From positions 1 to 19,691 of the forward strand of contig JAISTO010000088.1 of assembly GCA_031272575.1 (NCBI GenBank): a stretch of 19,691 bases of DNA, read 5' to 3'. The DNA comes from Treponema sp. (GTDB lineage Bacteria; Spirochaetota; Spirochaetia; Treponematales; Breznakiellaceae). The position numbers and the translations under genes are program-made. The notes below the pieces were generated by a model. It made no database searches. It worked only from the letters and a program-made list of their open reading frames with translations, and was not told the DNA's origin. Below are positions 1 to 7,054 of this stretch, in pieces. Every line of letters starts with the position of its first letter. The stretch's first letter is position 1.

Positions 1-40
1 GTAAATTCGTGTACATTAGCGTTCATTCGCGTTTACTTAC
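1..40. repeat. AT-rich ATTCGYGT-type repeat, cut by the window edge
   Basis: The first 40 bases repeat the words ATTCGTG and CATTCGCGTTTAC at about 9-11 bp spacing. The same word family recurs at 19059-19145, where it forms a longer array ending in the same ATTCGCGTTTAC. The left part lies outside the window. No coding capacity is seen. Confidence 0.55.
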
Positions 41-74
41 TTAATTGCTGACTTTTCGGAGGGGGCTCAAAATG

Positions 75-150
75 TATCCACAGATTTTTATTACTAATCG
101 TGTCTTTAATTTGGTGAAAATCGGTGATTATCTGTGTAAATCTGTGGATA
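75..150. repeat. 13-bp inverted repeat containing DnaA-box-like words
   Basis: TATCCACAGATTT at 75-87 is exactly complementary to AAATCTGTGGATA at 138-150, with an AT-rich centre of 50 bp. The right arm with one more base contains a consensus DnaA box on the minus strand (TTATCCACA, 143-151); the left arm contains an 8-of-9 match (GTATCCACA, 74-82). Only these two boxes are present and no replication gene is nearby, so this is listed as a structured repeat and not as an origin. Confidence 0.55.
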
Positions 151-204
151 AATTCTTAAAATCCTGTTTCTTCAGAGTGGGCTAAAGATATGGGACAAGT
201 TTAG

Positions 205-330
205 CCTCTGGGGGGGTAGGGGGGGTCACGAAAGAAGCCCTCCCCCCGCAGGGGGGATGCGACCATAATCCCCCTCTGGGGAGGGTAGGGAGGGGTCGCG
301 GGTGATGCCATCCCCCCGCAGGGGGATGCG
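205..330. repeat. Two tandem copies of a G-rich, G-quadruplex-type repeat
   Basis: Two units (about 205-261 and 269-330) share the order CTCTGGGG, GGGTAGGG, GGGGTC, a short spacer, TCCCCCCGCA, then GGGGGATGCG. The core GGGGAGGGTAGGGAGGGG (276-294) has four G-runs separated by loops of 1, 2 and 1 bases, a canonical compact G-quadruplex pattern. The related core also occurs at 561-595 (opposite strand) and inside the gene at 5947-7047. The region is non-coding. Confidence 0.7.
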
Positions 331-335
331 TCCCT

Positions 336-554
336 CACTGTCAACAGTTAAAGAAAACAAGGCCGTCATTGCCGGAATTGACATAGTTCGGTTTTAACCG
401 AACTACGCAATCTATTGAAAAAAGGGCCATTTTGGTAGAGATTCCGCGGGGGAGAGGGGAACCGCAGTTCTACGAACTGACGCAGCGAAGCTGCTCGGTC
501 CCGTTTCCAAGCCGCGGAATGACGGTTGGCTCTTTCCTTAACTTGTTGACAGTG
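336..554. mobile_element. MITE-like element, copy 1 (219 bp, terminal inverted repeats)
   Basis: The element starts CACTGTCAACAGTTAAAGAAAA and ends with the near-complement TTTCCTTAACTTGTTGACAGTG. It matches the element at 8605-8768 in reverse orientation, including a 10-bp-arm hairpin TAGTTCGGTT/AACCGAACTA (384-405) and the words GGGCCATTTTGGTAGAGATTCCGCG. Copy 1 has about 55 extra bases in the hairpin loop near its right end; these contain nested hairpins CAGTTC-TAC-GAACTG and GCAGC-GAA-GCTGC. No transposase is encoded, so any movement would need an enzyme supplied in trans. No clear target-site duplication was seen. Confidence 0.72.
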
Positions 555-560
555 ATCCGT

Positions 561-635
561 GCCCCCCCTACCCCCCAGAGGGGGGATGGGGCATCACTCT
601 CCTACTCCCTACTCCCCACTCCCTATCCCCCCCCC
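561..635. repeat. G/C-rich repeat copy plus pyrimidine tract ending in C9
   Basis: Bases 561-595 are an inverted copy of the G-rich repeat (GCCCCCCCTACCCCCCAGAG then GGGGGGATGGGGCATCA). Bases 597-635 are an almost pure pyrimidine tract built from CTCCCTACTCCC-type words and end in nine C residues (627-635). This C9 directly abuts the -35 hexamer of the promoter at 636-664. Related words on the other strand follow the second MITE copy at 8766-8817. Confidence 0.6.
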
Positions 636-664
636 TTGATTATTTTTCACAAACACTCTACACT
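636..664 (+). promoter_or_regulatory. Sigma-70-type promoter for the TPR/GreA/VWA operon
   Basis: TTGATT (636-641) and TACACT (659-664) are separated by 17 bp. The predicted start site near 671 leaves a leader of only about 13 nt, just enough for the GGAAAG ribosome site (674-679) before the ATG at 684. The C9 tract ends immediately upstream of the -35. Confidence 0.6.
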
Positions 665-683
665 TAAGGTACTGGAAAGCGGT

Positions 684-1670
684 ATGGATGCGGAACAGAA
701 GGTCAAAGCGCTCGTGGAAACGGCTTACGATCACTTGAAGGACATGGATGCTGACAAGGCGCTTGCGGCCCTGGAAGAGGCTCTGAAGGTGAACGTCGGG
801 CATCCAGAGGCGCTCTATGCGCTGAAATGTTTCAATTGGTGGCGCGAACGTCTCGGCCGGATGAACGGTATCGAGGATTCTTACGAGAGGGGCGTATTCG
901 TCATCTCGCAGTGGAATCCTTACTATCACTTTATTGATCGCATAGGCGAGGCTTACGAGCCCTGCCAGTATGCGATCAAGTGTTTCGTATATCAAACAGC
1001 GCTCGAATCCTTCGGGAAGGTCTTCAGCGAGAGGACAAACCAGCAGGATTCGGGCCTGCTTTTGCAAATAGGCCGCTGCTACAAGGGCGCGGGCGCTTTT
1101 TACGAGGCGCGCGAGTTCTTAAAGCAGGCGGTGCGCAACCATGGGGATGACGCAGCGGCTGTCGCCGAACTGGCAGACCTCTACGCGCTTCTGGGCGAAG
1201 AGCGGGCGGCGCGGGCGCTGTTTCGCGAGGCCTTTTACATCGATCCGCAGGCCGTGAACCTGCGGACCCTCGAATCCGAACTGATCCGCCGCCTCTGGGA
1301 GCGGGTCTGCGCGGAGGGGTACCAGGGGCCCGAAGCCGCCGAGTGGATCCCGGTATACGGGAAACTCTGGGGGGTGTTTTCGATAAAACGCGAACTGAAG
1401 CCGGTGGAGGTGGGGCGGCTCAAGGAGTCTATCCTCGCGCTCGAGCAGAGCGTTGCTATGGACTCGGGGCAGGAGGCGCAGGCTTTCACGAAGCCGCGGC
1501 TCCTCAACCGCTACTTCTGGCTGATCGATTGCTATGCGGAACGGGGAGCCCAGGCCGGGGCGATCGAGGAGATTTTGTTGAAAATGCAGATTTTAGACCC
1601 GGTGATCTGCGAGCAGTACCGGGGCGGCCGCAGTACGGCCGGTGAAAAAACAAGGAGGAATGATGTCTGA
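684..1670 (+). CDS. TPR-repeat protein, first gene of the greA operon
   Basis: This is a 328-residue protein of unknown specific function, apparently soluble: no signal peptide or membrane segment is seen. TPR-like helical pairs are visible at about residues 3-45 (helix ending in ALAALEEALKV) and about 124-200 (LLLQIGRCYKGAGAFYEAREF followed by a second unit ending FREAFYIDP). Such repeats normally form protein-binding scaffolds. The reading frame is open further upstream to 432, but that stretch lies in a MITE-like element, the G-rich repeat and the promoter. The ATG at 684, with GGAAAG four bases upstream, is therefore chosen. The stop overlaps the start of the next gene by 8 bp, which suggests translational coupling and a shared role with the GreA fusion protein, itself rich in TPR-like helices. 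Confidence 0.85.
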   Translation: MDAEQKVKALVETAYDHLKDMDADKALAALEEALKVNVGHPEALYALKCFNWWRERLGRMNGIEDSYERGVFVISQWNPYYHFIDRIGEAYEPCQYAIKCFVYQTALESFGKVFSERTNQQDSGLLLQIGRCYKGAGAFYEAREFLKQAVRNHGDDAAAVAELADLYALLGEERAARALFREAFYIDPQAVNLRTLESELIRRLWERVCAEGYQGPEAAEWIPVYGKLWGVFSIKRELKPVEVGRLKESILALEQSVAMDSGQEAQAFTKPRLLNRYFWLIDCYAERGAQAGAIEEILLKMQILDPVICEQYRGGRSTAGEKTRRNDV

Positions 1671-4386
1671 GACATTGTTGAAGCAGGTGCAGGAAATGCT
1701 CAACGAGGAGAAGTGGACGCGGTCCACTCTCAGCAACTATTCGATCAGCCAGTTCAAGGAACTGGATGGGTTGTTGGAGGCGGCTCAAAAAGAGCACGCG
1801 CTCGCTGAACTGAGAAAAATGTGCGAAGAGCATCTGTCGCACACGAAAATGAGCATCATTGCGCTCTACCTCTCGGGCATGGCCGCGCTTTCAGACCAGA
1901 TTCTCGAAGACGCCGCCATGATGTCACTGATCAAAATCTTTCAGGACAATCACAAGGTAAACATCGTCCGCTTCCTCTGCGAGCGCATCCTTGCATGGGG
2001 CGAGTCGAAACTGGCGCTCCGCATACTGGCGGACTGCGTCAAGAGCGACGATAACGAAGAGGAACTCTGCAAAATTTGGGAGCGTCTCGTCAAAGTGGAC
2101 TTTACCGAGGCGGACCTCGCCAAGGCCCTGGCAGAGCGCGCCGAAAAAAACGGCGATCTGGAGGGCGCGGTCGACTACTACAAAAAGGCGATCCACCGCT
2201 ATATCACGAAGGGCGACAAAAATTTCTTTATTCATATTAGAGAAATTTGGGGGAAACTGCTCAAACTCTGCCCGGAGGAAATCGACTACTTCCTGCTTCA
2301 GCAGAAACGGGTGGCCGGGAGTCAGTTCGGCGAGGACAAGGCGGTTGTCCTGCTGCAGGACCTCTACCAGACCTGCCGCGCCAGGGACGACCTCGACACC
2401 GCGATAGAGGTGCTCAAACTCATCCTCGACTACGACGAACGCTACAAGGACAAGAATGTGCAGCCCCGCCGCGAACTGGTCAACTGCTTCAGGCAGAAGT
2501 ACGCGTACCACAGTCAGGTGGATGAATTTATCCGCGTGTCAAACCTGAACTCGCACTACCGCAGCGTACACGACGCGATCCGGGATTTCGAAAAGCACAT
2601 CGCGTTCGACAAGGGAAACTTTGTGTTTCACCGCAGTTGGGGCGTGGGACGCATAGCGGAACTGAAAGGCCCGGACATTCAGATTGACTTTGCCAAAAAG
2701 CGCAATCACACCATGTCCCTGAAGATGGCGGTGGACTCGCTCCAGATTCTCGCGAAGGATCACATCTGGGTTCTGAAAGCGACCTGGAAAAAAGAGAAAC
2801 TGCACGACAAGGTAAAGGAGGACGTCGTATGGGCGCTTTCCACCGTGATCCGCAGTTTCGGCAACGCCTGCGATTTCAAGCGCATCAAGGCGGAACTGAG
2901 TCCGTCAATTCTGTCGTCGGGCGAGTGGGTCACCTGGAACAACAAGGCGCGGGATATCCTGAAAAACGATCCCGCGTTCGGGGTAAGCCCGGACAGCGTG
3001 GAAGTCTTTACGGTGCGGGAGCGTCCCGCGAGCCTGGCGGAAAAATTGTACTACGAGTTCCGCGCGGAAAAAGATTTCTTCAGCCGCGTCCACCTCTTCC
3101 GCAAATTTGCCGACGAGGCCGAAGCCGAGGAACTTGCCTCCGACGACTTCGCCGAAATGTACATGTACTTCCTCGGGCTCTTCAAGCCGAACGCGCCGGT
3201 TACCGAGCAGACGGTCGCGGCCTTCTTCCTGGTGAAAAATTTCGCCGGCCAGTTCCCGCAGTTGTCGGCGGACTTCACGCTGACTTTCCCCGAACTCTTT
3301 TCGCAGATCGGGGATATTGCCGTCATCTATGAAAAACTCAAGGACTTCCAGTCGCGCAAACAGTTCCTCGAGCGGATCAAAACAGACCTGCCGGACTGGG
3401 AAAACATCTACCTGAAACTCTTCCCCCGCGAGCCGCAGGATGAAATCATCAAGGGCCTCGAGGCCGCGCTGCCGGCGGACGAAAGCCTGGCCGGAAAACT
3501 GCGCGCCCTCACCGTGCACTGCTTCGAAAACTACCGGGACTGCAAGGCCGCGGTCTACTGGCTCTTCAAAAACCGGCGGGACGCGCCGTGGTACCAGGCG
3601 GCGGGGCTCAGCCTGGAAAAGCAGTTGGTCACCCTGGTGCACATCATCGATCTCAGTTACAAGGAAATCGAAAATCGCCGCAACTCGTCAGAAAACCGCA
3701 AACTGAGCAGGCAGGTTTACGCGTCCCTTTTCACCGAGGGTGAAATTAACCGCTTTGTCGAGGAGGCGGGCAAGGACACCGCGGTGCGCCTCTTCACCCT
3801 GATCAACGACGTGAAGGACCTCGATCAGGCCGACAAGATCGCGCTGCGGAACCGCATCGGGCAGAAGTACCCCGAATTCAAGGCCACGCTGGAAAGCGAA
3901 AAAAAGGTTTCGCGGGGCCTCATTGTCACGCTGGCGAAGTACACCGAGAAGCAGCAGCGCCTCGATCGGATAAAGACCGAGGAGATACCCGCCAACTCGA
4001 AGGAGATCGAGTTCGCGCTGTCACTCGGGGACCTTCGCGAAAACGCGGAGTACAAGGCGGCGAAAGAAAAGCAGACGCTCCTGAACTCGACCATGACGAA
4101 GTTACAGGATGAAATCAGCCGCGCGCAGATTTTCGACCCGTCAACGGTGACGACGAACCGCATCTCGTTCGGCACCAGAGTCGTGCTGCACAACAACAAC
4201 AAAAACGAGGACGAAACGTACACTATCCTCGGGCCCTGGGAGTCCGATCCTGAACATCACATTATTTCGTACCTGTCACCGTTCGGCAAATCGATGATGG
4301 ACAAGGCCGCGGGCGACAGCTTCGAGCGCGATATGGGCAGCGAGAAGGTGTCGTACAAGGTGCTGAATATCAGCGTGGGGCTGTAG
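1663..4386 (+). CDS. greA: Transcription elongation factor GreA fused to a large N-terminal helical region
   Basis: The protein has 907 residues; ordinary GreA has about 160. The C-terminal ~165 residues are a complete GreA: a coiled-coil N-domain with the signature GDLRENAEYKAAKE (from residue 789), including the acidic residues D790 and E793 that match the catalytic pair of E. coli GreA (D41, E44). The FKBP-like C-domain follows (FGTRVVLH ... TILGPWESDP ... ISYLSPFGKSMM). GreA stimulates cleavage of backtracked RNA in RNA polymerase. The first ~750 residues are mostly helical, with TPR-like segments; a small beta-rich section near 317-360 (NFVFHRSWGVGRI) resembles the start of a CarD/KOW-type domain. 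Long GreA fusions are known in spirochaetes and chlamydiae. The start is ATG 1663 after AAGGAGG (1652-1658); ATG 1660 is an alternative. It is followed by the next gene after only 5 bp. Confidence 0.93.
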   Translation: MSETLLKQVQEMLNEEKWTRSTLSNYSISQFKELDGLLEAAQKEHALAELRKMCEEHLSHTKMSIIALYLSGMAALSDQILEDAAMMSLIKIFQDNHKVNIVRFLCERILAWGESKLALRILADCVKSDDNEEELCKIWERLVKVDFTEADLAKALAERAEKNGDLEGAVDYYKKAIHRYITKGDKNFFIHIREIWGKLLKLCPEEIDYFLLQQKRVAGSQFGEDKAVVLLQDLYQTCRARDDLDTAIEVLKLILDYDERYKDKNVQPRRELVNCFRQKYAYHSQVDEFIRVSNLNSHYRSVHDAIRDFEKHIAFDKGNFVFHRSWGVGRIAELKGPDIQIDFAKKRNHTMSLKMAVDSLQILAKDHIWVLKATWKKEKLHDKVKEDVVWALSTVIRSFGNACDFKRIKAELSPSILSSGEWVTWNNKARDILKNDPAFGVSPDSVEVFTVRERPASLAEKLYYEFRAEKDFFSRVHLFRKFADEAEAEELASDDFAEMYMYFLGLFKPNAPVTEQTVAAFFLVKNFAGQFPQLSADFTLTFPELFSQIGDIAVIYEKLKDFQSRKQFLERIKTDLPDWENIYLKLFPREPQDEIIKGLEAALPADESLAGKLRALTVHCFENYRDCKAAVYWLFKNRRDAPWYQAAGLSLEKQLVTLVHIIDLSYKEIENRRNSSENRKLSRQVYASLFTEGEINRFVEEAGKDTAVRLFTLINDVKDLDQADKIALRNRIGQKYPEFKATLESEKKVSRGLIVTLAKYTEKQQRLDRIKTEEIPANSKEIEFALSLGDLRENAEYKAAKEKQTLLNSTMTKLQDEISRAQIFDPSTVTTNRISFGTRVVLHNNNKNEDETYTILGPWESDPEHHIISYLSPFGKSMMDKAAGDSFERDMGSEKVSYKVLNISVGL

Positions 4387-4391
4387 GAAAG

Positions 4392-5894
4392 GTGAATAGT
4401 AAACGCATGCGTATCGCTGTTTGCGCGGCGCTCTGCCTCGCGGCCGCGCCGTGGGCGCCTTGCCAGCAGGAGGCGAAGGATGTTATCCTGCTGGTCGATG
4501 CCTCTGCCGGCATGGCGGGAAACTACGAGGCCTTCATCACTTACCTGACAGGCCCTTTCCTGCAGGAGCAGGTCCGCATAGGCGACACCTTTCACCTCGT
4601 ATCGTTTGCCGAGACCCCCTGCCTCGAAATTTCCCGCCGCATAGAGGGCGTTGGGGATATTGAAACAGCCGCGGCCAGGATCATGCTCGTGTACCCGCTG
4701 GCCCCTCGTTCCGACCTGCAGGCCGCGCTCGTCTTTGCGGCAAACTACGCGCGGTCCCTGCCCCCGGGCCGCGGCAAGGCGATGTTCGCCGCGGCTCCCC
4801 CGGGCGCTGCCGCGGAATTGCAGGCCGCGGCGCAGGATTTCAGGAGGCAGGGCATCCCGCTGAGCCTTGCGGCCCCCCCGGCCCCCCGGCCTCCCGCACA
4901 AGCGGCGCGGCCTGAGGCGCGGCCAAAGCCGGAGCCAAAGCCCGCGCCAAAGCCGGGGCAGCCGGTCAATATTGCGGAATTGACCCTGGCCCTTCAGAAA
5001 AGCCCTGCCGCGGCGCCGGTTTTTCCCGAGCCTGCCCCGGCCCCCGTGCCCCTAAGACCGGCGGCTCCTGCCGAAAACCCGCCGGCACAGACTGCGGCAG
5101 AACCCGCGCCTCTGCCAGGCCCGCCGCCGGAGCCGGAGCCGCTGCCGCCGGAGCCGCTGCCGGAACTGCCGCCCGCGCCAGCGCCCCTCCCGCCGGCCGT
5201 ACCGGTCACGGCGCAGCCTCAGGAGCTTCCGGCGGCCCCCCTGCCGGCCGCGGCCCCAACGCCGGCGGCCCCCGAGTCCGCGCCGCGTTCTCAGACAGCG
5301 CAGGAAAGCCCCCCCATTCTCCGCGTGGTTATCCCCATGGGGATAGTCCTGCTCGTGCTTGTGGGAATCGCGCTCGTGCTTTTCGCCGGAATAGGGGTCT
5401 TCGCGTTCCTCTGGTGGCTCCGTCAAAACCCCGATCGGACGCTTGCCCGGCGCATCCTCACGCTGAAGCAGAACCTGCCGCCGCGCCTTCGCGCCCCGGC
5501 GTCCGCGGCGGAGAGCCCTGGTCAGATAGAAAACATGGTCATGCTGCACCTCTTCGTAGAGTCGCAGAACACCGCCATTGGCAGACGCAACATTCACCCC
5601 GCAAAGAGCGGGAGCCGCTTCAGCGTAGGCGGCGGGGACTCCGACTTTCTTATCTTTCTTGTCCCTATCCCCCCGAACATCGCGGAACTTTATTTTGACG
5701 GCGACTCCTTCACCCTGATTCTGAATCGGCCGGAGTTTTTCCCGGACCTCGAGACCCGCGAAATCCGCGGCTGCATAGGCACGACCTTCCACATCCACTC
5801 CGAAAAAGGCTATCACGTACGTTTCCGCTTCGAACTCTACGAGGACCCGCTTGTCGCGCTGAACCGCCTGCTCCGCTCGATTGACGAGGAGTAA
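4392..5894 (+). CDS. von Willebrand A-like membrane protein with Pro-rich linker and C-terminal beta-rich domain
   Basis: The 500-residue protein has a signal peptide (about 1-25, ending APCQQ), then a VWA-like domain (about 27-150) with the strand DVILLVDASAGM. The metal-binding DxSxS motif is degenerate: the second Ser is Gly (DASAG). Residues about 155-305 are an extreme Pro/Ala/Glu-rich linker. A long hydrophobic span follows (about 309-341), then a ~155-residue C-terminal domain with a segment (GSRFSVGGGDSDFLIFLV) that faintly resembles an FHA beta-sandwich. The predicted topology is VWA plus linker in the periplasm and the C-domain in the cytoplasm. Function is unknown; a sensor or scaffold is only a guess. 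It is the last gene of the operon, 5 bp after greA. GTG 4392 is adopted, with AGGAA just upstream; ATG 4407 would also give a good signal peptide. Confidence 0.8.
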   Translation: MNSKRMRIAVCAALCLAAAPWAPCQQEAKDVILLVDASAGMAGNYEAFITYLTGPFLQEQVRIGDTFHLVSFAETPCLEISRRIEGVGDIETAAARIMLVYPLAPRSDLQAALVFAANYARSLPPGRGKAMFAAAPPGAAAELQAAAQDFRRQGIPLSLAAPPAPRPPAQAARPEARPKPEPKPAPKPGQPVNIAELTLALQKSPAAAPVFPEPAPAPVPLRPAAPAENPPAQTAAEPAPLPGPPPEPEPLPPEPLPELPPAPAPLPPAVPVTAQPQELPAAPLPAAAPTPAAPESAPRSQTAQESPPILRVVIPMGIVLLVLVGIALVLFAGIGVFAFLWWLRQNPDRTLARRILTLKQNLPPRLRAPASAAESPGQIENMVMLHLFVESQNTAIGRRNIHPAKSGSRFSVGGGDSDFLIFLVPIPPNIAELYFDGDSFTLILNRPEFFPDLETREIRGCIGTTFHIHSEKGYHVRFRFELYEDPLVALNRLLRSIDEE

Positions 5895-5912
5895 GGGGCG
5901 GGTGACGGCCGG

Positions 5913-5946
5913 GGAAAATGACGCGGCCTGAAGCGGCCGTCCGGCG
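5913..5946 (-). terminator. Terminator-like 3' element of the Gx gene
   Basis: Read on the minus strand directly after the stop at 5947, this shows CGGCC-GCTTCA-GGCCG followed by CGTCATTTTCC. It shares CTTYAGGCCGCGTCATTTTC with the element after the GH2 gene (18894-18921). It lies in the 52-bp gap between convergent genes and so could serve both. The tail is only four T residues, weaker than a classical intrinsic terminator. Confidence 0.4.
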
Positions 5947-7047
5947 TCAGCCGTTCCACAGCGAGAAGAGCGCCGCGTCGAGGCCGGCGAAGAGGCCCTT
6001 CTTTTTGAGGGCGGCGCGGCCGGCGGACAAAGCCTGCCCGGAGAGGCGCTCGAGGAGCGCGAGGCTGGCGGCGAGCACGGCGCCCGCGCGGCCCGGGAAA
6101 CGGAGGCCCCTGCTGACGCAGACGCGCGAGAGCATCATAAGGCCCTCGAGGTTCAGCGCCTTGCGGACGCCGGCTTCCAGGGCGCCGCGCGTCACCGCGA
6201 GGGGGCCCGCGCGGAAAAGCAGTTCCCCGTAGGGGGCCGCCAGGTTGCACAGGATGACGGCAAGCGCGGTCCCCAGCATGACGAGCGGCCGCGTCCGTTT
6301 GCCTTCCCGAACCGCCGTCCCCCAGAAAAGCAGAAACTGCATGATCCGGCTTTCGAGCGAGGGGGTCACGAGGAACACCGCGGCCAGCCCAAGCCCCGCG
6401 CAAAAGAGCGTCAGGGGGGGGGAAAAGGCATCTCTCCTCCCCTTTGGGGAGGGTAGGGAGGGGTCAGGGTTGGTCTCCGACCCCCCCCCTACCCCCCCCA
6501 GAGGGGGGGATAAGGCATTTTTTTCCCCCAAGTCCCTAATCCACCCCGACCGCCGCGAAAAAGCGTCGCAAAAGAGGCCGAGGGCGCAGCCGGTTACGAG
6601 GCCCGCGGCGAGGAAGGGGGGCGCGAGGAGCCGCGCCTGGGGGCCGAAGACCAGACCCCGCGCAAGCGCGAGTTGAGCGCCGTTCGAGGCGAGCGCCCCC
6701 GCGATGCCGAGGCCGGGGAAGCCGAGCAGAGGGCGGGGGCCCCTTCCGAAGAGGCGGTAGAGCAGGAACATGACGGCGCTCGAGGCCGCGGTACCCCCCA
6801 GCGAAAAAAGCGTCACATACGAGAGGAGGGTGCCTGAGAGGAGCGCCTGCCCCGCGGTTTTTATGCCGGCCAGCAGGAAGAAGTCAGCGGGAGCGAGGAG
6901 CGGCAGCGCGAGGAGGAGGGGCAGGTTGGCAAGACCGAGGCGCAGGAAGGGGAGGGGCTTGGGGATGAGGTACTCGAACGCGGCCAGGAAGAGGCAGAGC
7001 GCGGCGAAGACCGGCACCAGATCGCCGGGGCGGGCTTTTTTAGTCAT
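5947..7047 (-). CDS. Gx-type membrane protein (heptaprenyl diphosphate synthase component I-like family)
   Basis: The 366-residue, highly hydrophobic protein is an integral membrane protein. Residues 1-165 have the family's characteristic first half, with GLANLPLLLALPLLAPADFF (38-57), then KTAGQALLSGTLLS and further helices, as in the 'Gx transporter'/Hpre_diP_synt_I family (PF07456). Residues 212-366 form a second helical half that recalls the T component of ECF transporters, a weak impression. The substrate is not known from sequence. Between the halves, residues about 174-211 (SPPLGGVGGG ... PSLPSPKGRRDAFSPP) are translated from an inserted G-rich repeat. ATG 7047 is preferred, with AAGG five bases upstream; an in-frame GTG at 7050 is also possible. 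Pairing with a NusG domain II gene 7 bp upstream is a recurring bacterial arrangement. Confidence 0.78.
   Translation of the reverse strand: MTKKARPGDLVPVFAALCLFLAAFEYLIPKPLPFLRLGLANLPLLLALPLLAPADFFLLAGIKTAGQALLSGTLLSYVTLFSLGGTAASSAVMFLLYRLFGRGPRPLLGFPGLGIAGALASNGAQLALARGLVFGPQARLLAPPFLAAGLVTGCALGLFCDAFSRRSGWIRDLGEKNALSPPLGGVGGGSETNPDPSLPSPKGRRDAFSPPLTLFCAGLGLAAVFLVTPSLESRIMQFLLFWGTAVREGKRTRPLVMLGTALAVILCNLAAPYGELLFRAGPLAVTRGALEAGVRKALNLEGLMMLSRVCVSRGLRFPGRAGAVLAASLALLERLSGQALSAGRAALKKKGLFAGLDAALFSLWNG
6414..6530. repeat. G-rich repeat inserted in frame within the Gx gene
   Basis: The insert is bounded by GGGGGGGGGAAAAGGCAT on the left and AAGGCATTTTTTTCCCCC on the right. It contains the core GGGGAGGGTAGGGAGGGG and a near-inverted copy (ACCCCCCCCCTACCCCCCCC). 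It is the same family as the intergenic repeats at 205-330 and 561-595. It has homopolymers G9 (6414-6422), C9 (6481-6489), C8 (6492-6499) and G7 (6503-6509), yet contains no stop in the gene frame. Confidence 0.8.
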
Positions 7048-7054
7048 CACTACC

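Noticed and set aside
75..151. Replication origin
   Set aside because: Only two DnaA-box-like words are present and no dnaA, dnaN or gyrase gene is near.
432..683. In-frame N-terminal extension of the TPR protein
   Set aside because: The extra residues are translated from a MITE-like element, a G-rich repeat and the promoter, with no ribosome site. The ATG at 684 fits the promoter and leader.
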